From: Paludibacteraceae bacterium
Lineage (GTDB): Bacteria; Bacteroidota; Bacteroidia; Bacteroidales; Paludibacteraceae
Length of the DNA: 41,835 bases
Direction of reading: 5' to 3'
Assembly: GCA_017508305.1 (NCBI GenBank)
Contig: JAFVZF010000123.1
Span: forward strand, 1 to 41,835
Shown: piece after piece, positions 25,195 to 32,639 of the stretch
Numbering within the stretch: position 1 is the first letter of the stretch
Layout: every line of letters begins with the position of its first letter
Translations under genes and position numbers: made by a program
Notes under the pieces: generated by a model
What the model saw: only the letters and a program-made list of their open reading frames with translations
Databases searched by the model: none
Told to the model about the DNA's origin: nothing

Positions 25195-27069
25195 TTACCT
25201 TCCCATCATCACCAGCAGAATATTTACATCGCTGGGCGAAACCCCGGGAATGCGGCTGGCTTGTGCAATGGTCTCAGGGTCGGTTTTGATTAGTTTTTGA
25301 CGTGCTTCGGTTGATATAGCGGTAATGGAAGCATAGTCAAATTTACCCTTGATTTTAATATGTTCCAAGCGGTGTAATTTTTCGGCAATTTGTTTTTCAC
25401 GATCAATATAGCCGGCATATTTAAAGGTAATTTCTACCTCTTCCATAATCTCTTCTTTGCGGTTGGGTAGGGCATCGACGGCATTTCTTAGCACAGGCAC
25501 GCGCTCAGCTAAGAAAGCCAAATCTACATTGGGTCTAAGCAATAATTCGTTGAGTCTGTGGCGGTGTTTTATCTCGGTGCTGCCCAAAGCGCGTAGTCCT
25601 TCGTTTACTTGCTCGGGAGTGGCACTTTCGCAGCGCAATAGGGCGCTTAATTCTTCGCAATGTTGGAGCTTTTCTTGTAGCAAATTCCAACGCCTATCGT
25701 CGGCTAAACCAATTTGTCTGGACCTTGGTGTTAGGCGTCTGTCGGCATCATCCTGACGTAATAGAATGCGGTATTCAGCGCGCGAGGTAAACATTCTATA
25801 GGGCTCATCTACACCTTTGGTAACCAAATCATCTATAAGAACACCAATGTAAGCTTCGTCTCTTCCTAAGCTAAAACGATTGGTTCCTTGGGTGGCAAGG
25901 TGTGCGTTGATGCCGGCAATTAAGCCCTGTCCGCCAGCTTCTTCGTAACCCGTAGTTCCGTTGATTTGACCGGCAAAAAATAGGTTTTTAACCAGTTTGG
26001 TTTCTAAGCTATGCAACAGTTGGGTAGGATCAAAAAAGTCGTATTCTATAGCATAACCAGGACGGAAAATATGAATATTTTTAAAGGCTGGTATTTGTTG
26101 TAAAGCGTTTAGTTGCACCTCCAATGGAAGTGACGACGAGAATCCGTTCAAATAGTATTCGGTGGTATTCTCGCCTTCAGGTTCTAAGAACAGAGGGTGA
26201 GAGTCTTTATCGCCAAAGGTTACAATCTTGGTTTCGATGCTGGGGCAATAACGGGGTCCGATACTTTTAATTTGTCCGTTATAAAGCGGAGAATCTTTTA
26301 GCCCGCCACGCAATACCTCGTGCACTGCCTCGTTGGTAGTAAGGGTGTAGCAAGGTAGTTGTTTTAAGGGGCGTAAAGGTTCGTCTAAATACGAGAATTT
26401 ATGAAAATCGTATTCACCGGGTTGCTCGGTGAGATGGGCAAAATCTACACTTCTAATATCGATTCTAACCGGTGTTCCGGTTTTCATTCTGTCAGTGGTA
26501 AACCCCAGCTCTTTTAGCTGTTCGGTAATGCCATAACTGGCGGGCTCCGAGCATCGTCCGCCAGCCAATTGGGTTTTGCCAATATGCATCAAACCATTTA
26601 AAAAGGTACCGTTGGTAAGTACCACACTTTTGGCGATGAAATCGACATTTAATGCAGTTTTTACCCCACAAACCGTGTTGTTTTTAATAATGAGTCCGAC
26701 GGCTGTGTCTTGCCATATGTACAGGTTAGGGGTGTTTTCTAAAACATAGCGCCAATTTTGAATAAATTTCATGCGGTCGCATTGCGAACGTGGGCTCCAC
26801 ATAGCAGGACCTTTAGAGCGGTTAAGCATTCTAAATTGAAGCGAACTACGGTCGGTTACTAATCCCTGAAAACCACCCATGGCATCAATTTCGCGTACTA
26901 TTTGACCTTTGGCAATGCCCCCAATGGCAGGGTTACAACTCATTTGGGCAATTTTGTTCATGTCCATGGTAATGAGCAAGGTTTTTGATCCCATGTTAGC
27001 TGCAGCAGCTGCTGCTTCGCATCCGGCATGGCCGGCGCCTACTACAATAACGTCGTACTGAAATGTCAT
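25195..27069 (-). CDS. mnmG: tRNA uridine-34 carboxymethylaminomethyl enzyme MnmG (GidA)
   Basis: 624 residues, full length. With MnmE it forms cmnm5U34 in tRNA, using FAD. N-terminal dinucleotide-binding motif VVVGAGHAGCEAAAAAANMG, the family signature NPAIGGIAKGQIVREIDAMGG, GGRCSEPASYGITEQL, and GYEEAGGQGLIAGINAHL, then the C-terminal helical domain for MnmE/tRNA binding. The start overlaps the ybeY stop by 4 bases. gidA is often origin-proximal in bacteria, in line with the nearby parS sites. Confidence 0.95.
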   Translation of the reverse strand: MTFQYDVIVVGAGHAGCEAAAAAANMGSKTLLITMDMNKIAQMSCNPAIGGIAKGQIVREIDAMGGFQGLVTDRSSLQFRMLNRSKGPAMWSPRSQCDRMKFIQNWRYVLENTPNLYIWQDTAVGLIIKNNTVCGVKTALNVDFIAKSVVLTNGTFLNGLMHIGKTQLAGGRCSEPASYGITEQLKELGFTTDRMKTGTPVRIDIRSVDFAHLTEQPGEYDFHKFSYLDEPLRPLKQLPCYTLTTNEAVHEVLRGGLKDSPLYNGQIKSIGPRYCPSIETKIVTFGDKDSHPLFLEPEGENTTEYYLNGFSSSLPLEVQLNALQQIPAFKNIHIFRPGYAIEYDFFDPTQLLHSLETKLVKNLFFAGQINGTTGYEEAGGQGLIAGINAHLATQGTNRFSLGRDEAYIGVLIDDLVTKGVDEPYRMFTSRAEYRILLRQDDADRRLTPRSRQIGLADDRRWNLLQEKLQHCEELSALLRCESATPEQVNEGLRALGSTEIKHRHRLNELLLRPNVDLAFLAERVPVLRNAVDALPNRKEEIMEEVEITFKYAGYIDREKQIAEKLHRLEHIKIKGKFDYASITAISTEARQKLIKTDPETIAQASRIPGVSPSDVNILLVMMGR

Positions 27070-27494
27070 TTTTTAAGTGGTTTTTCTAACGATGAAATGG
27101 CTTTGTTTTCTTCTTCGCGCATGCGGGCTTCTTCGGCAGGCTCTTTGTCTTTAAAGCCACAAAGGTGCAAAATGCCGTGTATAATAACGCGTTCTAATTC
27201 TTCGTAATAATCGGTTCCAAATTGCTCCGAATTGCTTTTAACCGTATCGAGCGAGATAAACAAATCGCCTGATATTTTATTGCCTTCGCTGTAATCGAAC
27301 GTAATAATGTCGGTAAAATAATCGTGTTGTAAATACTGTTTGTTTACCTCTAAAATGTAGGGGTCGGAACAGAAAATATAAGCGATTTCACCGATGGTTT
27401 TACCGTGCGATGCAGCCACATTTTTTACCCATGCCGATGTACGTCTGGTACAGATGTTGGGTTTCTTGATGTCTTCTGTATGATAACTAATCAT
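27066..27494 (-). CDS. ybeY: Endoribonuclease / rRNA maturation factor YbeY
   Basis: 142 residues. Single-strand RNase involved in 16S rRNA 3' processing. The metal site motif reads HGILHLCGFKDKEPAE; two of the three usual histidines of HGxLHLxGxDH are present and the third is replaced. I recall the same substitution in Bacteroidota homologues, so it is probably not damage. Other family features: FCSDPYILEVNKQYLQHDYFTDIITFDY. Coupled to mnmG by a 4-base overlap. Confidence 0.9.
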   Translation of the reverse strand: MISYHTEDIKKPNICTRRTSAWVKNVAASHGKTIGEIAYIFCSDPYILEVNKQYLQHDYFTDIITFDYSEGNKISGDLFISLDTVKSNSEQFGTDYYEELERVIIHGILHLCGFKDKEPAEEARMREEENKAISSLEKPLKK

Positions 27495-27504
27495 AAACTA
27501 TTAT

Positions 27505-28740
27505 TTAGGCAAAAAACAAATAAGCAATAAATATGGCTGCAATTACACCGCCAATGTCGGCAATTAAACCTGCGCCTACGGCATAACGTGTGCGCTTAAT
27601 ACCCACCGAGCCAAAGTACAAAGCAATGATGTAAAAGGTGGTATCGGCGGCACCTTGGAATAGGCAGGAGAGTCTACCTACAAACGAATCGGCACCATAG
27701 GTTTTCATGGCTTCTACCATCATGGCTTTGGCACCGCTACCGCTTAGGGGTTTCATAAAGGCGGTGGGCAGCGCTCCTACAAAGTCGGTTTTATCGGTAA
27801 ACAAACCAACCAATTTGGTTATACCTAACACCAATAAATCCATGGCTCCAGAAGCGCGAAATACGGCGATTCCTACCAACATAGCCACCATGTAAGGAAT
27901 AATCTTTACAGAAGTAGTAAAACCCTCTTTAGCACCATCTATAAAGGCTTCAAATACGTTTATTTTTTTATAAAGGGCTCCTCCTATAAAGGCAATAATG
28001 ATGCTAAAAAGCAGTATATTGCTAAATAGGTTAGAGAAAACCAGCATTTCTTCGCGCGATAGGGTAGATACGTACCAAGCCAGCCCACCAATAAGTGCAC
28101 TAATTCCGCCAATCCAGCCTAAAAAAGTAGCGTTCCAAAGGGGCAATTTTTGTTTGATTCCTACGTACAAAATGGCAATCAGTGTAGAACAGTAGGTGGC
28201 CATCAGTAAGGGAATAAAAACATCGGTAGGGTTGGCAGCTCCCAAAATAGAGCGCTGTGCCATAATAGCAATCGGAATTAGGGTAAGCCCTGAGGTGTTA
28301 AGGGCAAGGAACATGATTTGTGCGTTCGATGCGGTGTCTTTATTCGGATTTAGCTCTTGCAGGCTTTGCATGGCCTTTAACCCTAATGGAGTTGCCGCAT
28401 TGTCAAGTCCCAGCATGTTGGCAGAAAAGTTCATAAGCAGTTGCCCATTTACAGGGTGATTTTTGGGAATCTCAGGAAATAGTTTGGAGAAAAATGGTCC
28501 GATAATACGTGCCAAAAAATTAACGCATCCTGCTTTTTCGCCAATGTTCATTAGCCCAAGCCACAAGGTCATAATGCCCACCAAAGGTAAGGCAATGTCC
28601 ATAACGGCAAAGATGGACATGTCAAAAGTACTTTGTACAATGCGTGAAAACACATCAATATCTTGAAAGACAATGAGTTGTACTAATCCAATCACAAATG
28701 CAATCAAGAAAAAACCAGCCCAAATGTAATTTAAAACCAT
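27505..28740 (-). CDS. SpmAB-like nucleoside-recognition (Gate) domain membrane protein
   Basis: 411 residues, multi-pass. Two Gate-type halves correspond to the spore maturation proteins SpmA and SpmB fused: the first has MTLWLGLMNIGEKAGCVNFLARIIGPFFSKLFPEIPKNHP and NMLGLDNAATPLGLKAMQSLQELN, the second IPYMVAMLVGIAVFRASGAMDLL and GADSFVGRLSCLFQGAADTTFYIIALYFGSVG. The fused form is common in Bacteroidota; the true substrate is unknown despite the nucleoside-recognition name. It has its own promoter at 28762-28793 and precedes ybeY by 10 bases, so it probably heads the operon running to mnmG or beyond. Confidence 0.85.
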   Translation of the reverse strand: MVLNYIWAGFFLIAFVIGLVQLIVFQDIDVFSRIVQSTFDMSIFAVMDIALPLVGIMTLWLGLMNIGEKAGCVNFLARIIGPFFSKLFPEIPKNHPVNGQLLMNFSANMLGLDNAATPLGLKAMQSLQELNPNKDTASNAQIMFLALNTSGLTLIPIAIMAQRSILGAANPTDVFIPLLMATYCSTLIAILYVGIKQKLPLWNATFLGWIGGISALIGGLAWYVSTLSREEMLVFSNLFSNILLFSIIIAFIGGALYKKINVFEAFIDGAKEGFTTSVKIIPYMVAMLVGIAVFRASGAMDLLVLGITKLVGLFTDKTDFVGALPTAFMKPLSGSGAKAMMVEAMKTYGADSFVGRLSCLFQGAADTTFYIIALYFGSVGIKRTRYAVGAGLIADIGGVIAAIFIAYLFFA

Positions 28741-28761
28741 AACTACTTTTATTGCAATCTA

Positions 28762-28793
28762 CAAAGTTAAGCAATGGCAAGGGCAAATGCAAA
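28762..28793 (-). promoter_or_regulatory. Promoter for the spmAB-ybeY-mnmG operon
   Basis: Minus strand: TTTG (28790-28793), 20 bases, TAACTTTG (28762-28769). It overlaps the U-tract end of the tig terminator. Confidence 0.7.
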
Positions 28794-28833
28794 AAAAAGA
28801 GGCTGACTAAAAAGATTTTTTAGTAGCCTCTTT
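28791..28833 (-). terminator. Intrinsic terminator of tig
   Basis: AAAGAGGCT (28796-28804) pairs with AGCCTCTTT (28825-28833), and ACTAAAAA with TTTTTTAGT inside. Read leftward the stem is followed by a run of eight T. It lies 20 bases past the tig stop. Confidence 0.85.
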
Positions 28834-28853
28834 ATGAGCGTATGAAAAGTTAT

Positions 28854-30210
28854 TTATTTTCCTTCAAAGAATTTATTGAATTCATCGAACGATACGGTTT
28901 TGTTGTCGATGCTGATTTTTTCTTTGATAATGGCAATTACTTTGTTTTCGCTGGCGCGTTCGGCTGCGTTACGAGCACCATTTTGGTCTTTTAGCATTTC
29001 TTCAACGTAGTTGGCCAAAATATCTTCCGGTACGTTTAGCATGCCATATTGAGCAAATTGTGCTTTAGCAGAACGTTTTGCAACAGCTTCGATGTCTTCT
29101 TTCTCAATTTTTACATTGTTTTCTTTTGCCAAAGCGTCTTTCACCATCTGCCATTTCAAATCTTCAATCATTTTAGGATATTCATTGGCAATTTCTTCGT
29201 CGGTCATTTTTTCGTTGTTTAATTTCAACCAACGTTTTAGGGTTGCGTCAGCAAATTGTACATCTTTAAGTTGTTCCAAAGCGTATTCACGAAGGTCAAT
29301 TACAAATTTAATATCGCTGTCAGCAACAAATTGTTCTTGCAATCCTTCTTTAATTTTAGCGTAGAATTCTTCTTCGGTTTTTACGGTGTCTTTGCCAAAC
29401 GATGCGTCAAAGAACTCTTGGTTCATTTCTGCTTCGGCAAAACGAGTAATTTCTTTTACGGTAAATTGGCAATCGGCAGTAAATGCTTTAGCTTCTTCTG
29501 CTTTGATTTGCAAAAGTGATGCAATTTCTGCTTCGTTTACAAAAGCTTTGGCAGGATTGAACACAAAAGACGCTTCTTTAGCAACACCCAATACTTTAGC
29601 TTGCTCGTCTTTGTCTTTCATGTAGTTAGGGCTAAGCATAGCGTTTTCTACTTTTATGCCATCTTCTTTTACGCTACCATCTGCGTTAAGCTCTACCAAT
29701 TCGCCTTTTACAACGTCTTTTTCTTCAACGGCATCGGCTTGTACGTATTTTCCGTAGCGACCGCGATAGGCAGCTACTTGTTTGTCGATCAACGCTTGGT
29801 CAACATCAATGGTGTAGTAAGGAACTTTGGTATTTTTATTCCAATCTACCTTTACTTCTGGAGCCAAAGCAATGTCAAACGAGAAGGTAAAATCTTCGCC
29901 TTCTACCAACGAAGGAGCTGCGAAATCTTCGGTAGGAAGAGGTTCGCCCAATATATTAAGGTTGTTTTCTTTGATGTAATTGTAAAGAGCTTCCGAAACC
30001 AATTTGTTTACTTCTTCGGCCAATAAACCTTTACCATACATTTTTTTTACCAATCCTGCAGGTACGCATCCTTTACGGAAACCGGGCATGTTGGCTTTTT
30101 TGCAGAAATCTTTAATGGCTTTGTTTACTTTTTTCGGCGTAGTCGGCATTGCCAACTGTTACCAACAAGGTAGCATTTACCGCGTCGATGTTGTTTTGAT
30201 TTACATTCAT
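28854..30210 (-). pseudogene. tig: Trigger factor with a one-base frameshift near the N-terminus
   Basis: The natural start is at 30210 (MNVNQNNIDAVNATLLVTVGNADYAEK). After 23 codons the frame breaks at a run of six A (complement of 30130-30135): with five A the reading continues KVNKAIKDFCKKANMPGFRKGCVPAGLVKKMYGKG, the conserved ribosome-binding signature (GFRKGxxP). The continuing frame is open to 28854; total corrected length is 451 residues, normal for the family. PPIase-like middle and C-terminal arms are intact. As written, only a start inside the new frame (about 30155) could make most of the protein, losing the first strand. Homopolymer length error, real mutation or transcriptional slippage are the options. 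Confidence 0.9.
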
Positions 30211-30238
30211 ACGTTTGAAAACTAATTAAAAATAAAAT

Positions 30239-30265
30239 AAACCGCTGCCCATTAAGCAACGGTTT
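30239..30265 (-). terminator. Hairpin between tRNA-Leu and tig
   Basis: AAACCGTTGC and GCAGCGGTTT (minus strand) form a 10-bp stem with one G-U pair and a 7-base loop, followed by ATTTTATTTTT. It terminates the tRNA; tig begins only about 20 bases beyond the T tract, so tig mRNA may depend on readthrough. Confidence 0.65.
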
Positions 30266-30276
30266 GTTTAAATAAG

Positions 30277-30358
30277 TGCGGCTGAAGGGACTCGAACCCC
30301 CACGCCTCTCGGCACCAGATCCTAAGTCTGGCGCGGCTACCAATTACGCCACAGCCGC
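30277..30358 (-). tRNA. tRNA-Leu (anticodon UAG)
   Basis: 82 nt. The acceptor stem GCGGCTG pairs with CAGCCGC, discriminator A, no encoded CCA. The anticodon arm is CCAGA-CTTAGGA-TCTGG with anticodon TAG, a long variable arm (GGTGCCGAGAGGCG region) typical of class II tRNA-Leu, and T-loop GGTTCGAGTCC. Confidence 0.95.
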
Positions 30359-30370
30359 AGAAATGGTTTG

Positions 30371-30400
30371 CAAAGATAAGACTATTTATTGATATGCAAA
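30371..30400 (-). promoter_or_regulatory. Promoter for tRNA-Leu (and tig)
   Basis: Minus strand: TTTG (30397-30400), 18 bases, TATCTTTG (30371-30378), about 13 bases upstream of the tRNA 5' end. Confidence 0.65.
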
Positions 30401-30462
30401 AGGAAATGGCATTTTTTTTTGAAAAAATGCAGAAAAAGGGAGAAATATTGCTTTAAAAATGC

Positions 30463-30999
30463 TTACATATATTCAATTTTAACACAAGTGTAAGTGTTAA
30501 AATCTACTACGGGTGGAAAGCTACCTAAATTTCTTACCTGTGTAATGAAATCTTCAGCTTCTTTTATGGTTAAAAGATTTCGCTGAATTGCATAGTATAG
30601 AAAATCATTTGTTGTTAAGAAAGTTATATTATGCTCTTTGCAATATTGTGTAATGTCTTTGGTGTTGCTACTTCCTACAACATCATGGTGGTATCTACAA
30701 TAAACCATGCATGCACTTTCTCCTCTTCCTAGACCAAGGCCATTGGTTGCTGTTAGTCTAAAATATTCCTTTTTTTCTATATTGTTTTGCCCAAAAACAA
30801 CTTCTTTAATGTTCTTTTCTTCTTTCATCTGTTTGACTAATGTAGAAAGAATAAGAACGGGAAGTTCTTTTTTTACAATATCCAATACAATGAACTCAAA
30901 TTCAGGAAAAATATTGGGGAGTAATGATAGTAAACCACCTCTAACAAAATGATTTATAACATCAGCATCAAGTACAATTTTAGTTTTCTTCTCTTTCAT
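30463..30999 (-). CDS. PIN-like domain protein, probable toxin of a three-gene module
   Basis: 178 residues. Starts with a PIN-type strand and acid, TKIVLDADVINHF (acidic residues at about 10-12), followed by IVLDIVKKELPVL, a central GLGLGRGESACMVYCRYH segment with the conserved glutamate, and ITFLTTNDFLYYA with the late acidic residue. This matches the general PIN nuclease layout (three or four acids around a metal site), though the family is not certain. The gene overlaps the upstream peptidase gene by 20 bases, so it is translated from the same message. In similar XRE/ImmA/PIN modules the PIN protein is taken to be the RNase toxin; that role is inferred. Confidence 0.65.
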   Translation of the reverse strand: MKEKKTKIVLDADVINHFVRGGLLSLLPNIFPEFEFIVLDIVKKELPVLILSTLVKQMKEEKNIKEVVFGQNNIEKKEYFRLTATNGLGLGRGESACMVYCRYHHDVVGSSNTKDITQYCKEHNITFLTTNDFLYYAIQRNLLTIKEAEDFITQVRNLGSFPPVVDFNTYTCVKIEYM

Positions 31000-31690
31000 C
31001 AGATATCATATTTAAAAGTTCCATATAATGTCCCTCCGAAATACGCCCTGATTCAAATAATATTCTTGCTTTTTCTCCAAAATCACCTATAAAAAGTCCT
31101 TTATTTCCACTTTTGTATAAAGAACTATCATAGCCATATTCTCTAGCAGATTCTAACACAGGAATATCATGCAGTTCATTGAATTCTTTTTCTGCAATGA
31201 TACCTATGTTTTTTAGTCGAATAAGTAACATATGCCTCGAAACTTGAAACATTTGTTCTATCCTAAGAATGGTGGCAAGGTTGATTTTGTGCTTTAGAAT
31301 TTCTTCGTTACTAATCATGGCATAAACTCCCTCTTTGGGAAGTAGAAGGCTAGACGCAAACATGTCTGCATTCTTTTCTTCTGTTGTTGAAACCAATCCG
31401 CACATATGAGGTGCTGGATTTTTATCGAAATAAAGATGGTATAATTCATGAGCAATAGTAAAGTGTTGGCGTCCACGTGTTGAGTTACTGCTTATTAGCA
31501 TAAACATTTTACCCGTGTTAGACTTACAGCTAATTCCATATGAATTTTCTGATAGGGGTCTATACATAGTGGTAATTTGAAGTTTACGCAGTAAGGTTTT
31601 GATATTTATAGGATCATTTGGATTGAGTCCAATTTGTGTCCTAAACTTACTAGCTAAAATATCAGCTTCATGTACTGTTAATTTTTTCAT
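30980..31690 (-). CDS. ImmA/IrrE-family zinc metallopeptidase
   Basis: 236 residues. The zinc site HExxH is in QHFTIAHELYHLYF (about residues 75-90), followed by downstream acid KNADMFASSLLLP, the third ligand region of COG2856. N-terminal region (ADILASKFRTQIGLNPNDPINIKTLLRKL) is the typical lead-in. Such peptidases cleave a partner XRE repressor, as ImmA cleaves ImmR, to switch genes on. Here the XRE gene is directly upstream with a 4-base overlap and the PIN-like gene directly downstream, so the set looks like a regulated toxin or defence module. Confidence 0.85.
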   Translation of the reverse strand: MKKLTVHEADILASKFRTQIGLNPNDPINIKTLLRKLQITTMYRPLSENSYGISCKSNTGKMFMLISSNSTRGRQHFTIAHELYHLYFDKNPAPHMCGLVSTTEEKNADMFASSLLLPKEGVYAMISNEEILKHKINLATILRIEQMFQVSRHMLLIRLKNIGIIAEKEFNELHDIPVLESAREYGYDSSLYKSGNKGLFIGDFGEKARILFESGRISEGHYMELLNMISDEREEN

Positions 31691-32028
31691 TCAGATAGAA
31701 TTAAGTCCATTTTTAGTGAATTCTTAACCACCTTCTTAAAAGTTGCTATTTGTTCCATATCAGCAGGTGTAAGGTTGTTTACCCTAAATGCTGTAACCAA
31801 CATGTTGTCTACCACATTTGCATCTTCTTCATACATGATATAGGCATCACAACCATATAGGTCTGCTAATTTTTCCATGTATTCTAGTGGCATATCTCTT
31901 AATCCGGCTTCATAATTTGAGTATGCAGAGCGGCCTATGCCTAAGAAGTTTGCCACACTGTCTTGTGTGTAATTGCTTGATTCTCGCATCTTTTTGATGT
32001 TTCTAGCAACTATTTCTTTGTGTTCCAT
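31687..32028 (-). CDS. XRE-family HTH transcriptional regulator
   Basis: 113 residues. HTH_3 domain at about 5-62: VARNIKKMRESSNYTQDSVANFLGIGRSAYSNYEAGLRDMPLEYMEKLADLYGCD. The C-terminal 45 residues probably serve dimerisation or contact with the peptidase. First gene of the XRE / ImmA-IrrE / PIN operon, with 4-base overlap to the next gene. Its promoter carries an inverted repeat that could be its operator (32052-32098), consistent with autorepression. Confidence 0.85.
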   Translation of the reverse strand: MEHKEIVARNIKKMRESSNYTQDSVANFLGIGRSAYSNYEAGLRDMPLEYMEKLADLYGCDAYIMYEEDANVVDNMLVTAFRVNNLTPADMEQIATFKKVVKNSLKMDLILSE

Positions 32029-32051
32029 ACCTTAATTATTTGAATTAAATC

Positions 32052-32098
32052 TGTGGCAAAGATATAATTATTATTTTACTTTTTATTACATTGCCACA
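32052..32098 (-). promoter_or_regulatory. Promoter with inverted-repeat operator for the XRE operon
   Basis: Minus-7 element TATCTTTG (complement of 32057-32064). Arms TGTGGCAA (32052-32059) and TTGCCACA (32091-32098) are a perfect 8-bp inverted repeat, one arm overlapping the minus-7 box, the other near the minus-35 position. Confidence 0.6.
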
Positions 32099-32197
32099 AT
32101 TTTTATTATAAAGCGAAAGATTTTTTCCCGTAACAGCCATTACAGTAATGGGCATTACGATACAAAACTACAGCAGAAACAAAAAATAGCCAGTTTA

Positions 32198-32231
32198 TTT
32201 AAACATACTACCAATTATTTTTTTAACTTTG
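32198..32231 (+). promoter_or_regulatory. Promoter of the 32.2 kb structured RNA
   Basis: TAACTTTG at 32224-32231 is an exact minus-7 match. The upstream element is weak (TTTA at 32198-32201, 22 bases away). Confidence 0.5.
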
Positions 32232-32235
32232 TGCT

Positions 32236-32578
32236 TAATAGTCCTGCGCTGCAGTTTTTAGTGTAAAACGGGCCAATAGGACGAAAGACATATTAAAAGG
32301 CGTTTACTACGCTTTGGTTTTGACGTTATGAAATCCTGAGAAAATTTCAAATTGTCTGTCAGAAACAAAGCAACGTAAATGCCTCATGGGTGTGTTATGC
32401 GCATGCCTCTATTTGCTTATAGCCATAAGTGTATCTATACCAATGGGCTGTTATGAAGGTAGAGGTTTGTATACATACGACGTGAGGCTACTGCGTTGCT
32501 CGCTTTGACAGACAGGGCAATTCTCAGGGGCCTCATAACGTGAAGCGAGCGACAGTGCAGGGCTTCACGTTTTTTTTT
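32236..32578 (+). ncRNA. Candidate large structured non-coding RNA (rod-like, about 340 nt)
   Basis: No ORF of note on either strand. Perfect nested complementary blocks, outer to inner: ACGTTATGA (32323-32331)/TCATAACGT (32533-32541); CCTGAGAA (32335-32342)/TTCTCAGG (32521-32528); GTCTGTCA (32354-32361)/TGACAGAC (32506-32513); AGCAACG (32369-32375)/CGTTGCT (32494-32500); GCCTCA (32381-32386)/TGAGGC (32483-32488); CCTCTA (32406-32411)/TAGAGG (32460-32465); AGCC/GGCT inside. A 5' hairpin lies at 32297-32315. The 5' end CCTGCGCT (32243-32250) can pair with AGTGCAGG (32554-32561) in the terminator loop. It has a minus-7 box and an intrinsic terminator. It lacks tmRNA, RNase P and SRP signatures; a divergent 6S-type RNA is the main known alternative. 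Confidence 0.65.
32538..32578 (+). terminator. Intrinsic terminator of the structured RNA
   Basis: Perfect 9-bp stem ACGTGAAGC (32538-32546)/GCTTCACGT (32562-32570), 15-base loop, then a run of T to 32578. Its first four bases are shared with the outermost rod helix, so the two compete at their edge. Confidence 0.85.
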
Positions 32579-32639
32579 ATGTCTATTTAAAGTCAAATCC
32601 TTATGGAACAGTAGTTGTAGCCCATACTGTTAGTTCATT

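Noticed and set aside
27117..27185. YbeY lacking its third metal-binding histidine as a sign of inactivation
   Set aside because: The same replacement is, as I recall it, normal in Bacteroidota YbeY proteins.
30277..30358. tRNA-Leu as an integration site for the accessory genes to its right
   Set aside because: Integration normally targets the tRNA 3' end, which faces tig on the left; no duplicate tRNA 3' segment was found to the right and the recombinase is 9 kb away next to hsdS.
32100..32175. CCATTAC-A-GTAATGG palindrome near 32145 and similar words near 35905 as a named element
   Set aside because: The similarity is limited to short words such as AACAGC and TTACGATA; not enough to define a repeat, though it may belong to a dispersed family.
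32236..32578. tmRNA, RNase P RNA or SRP RNA at this locus
   Set aside because: No tRNA-like ends or tag ORF, no GAGGAAAGTCC-type RNase P core, and no SRP apical loop sequence were seen.
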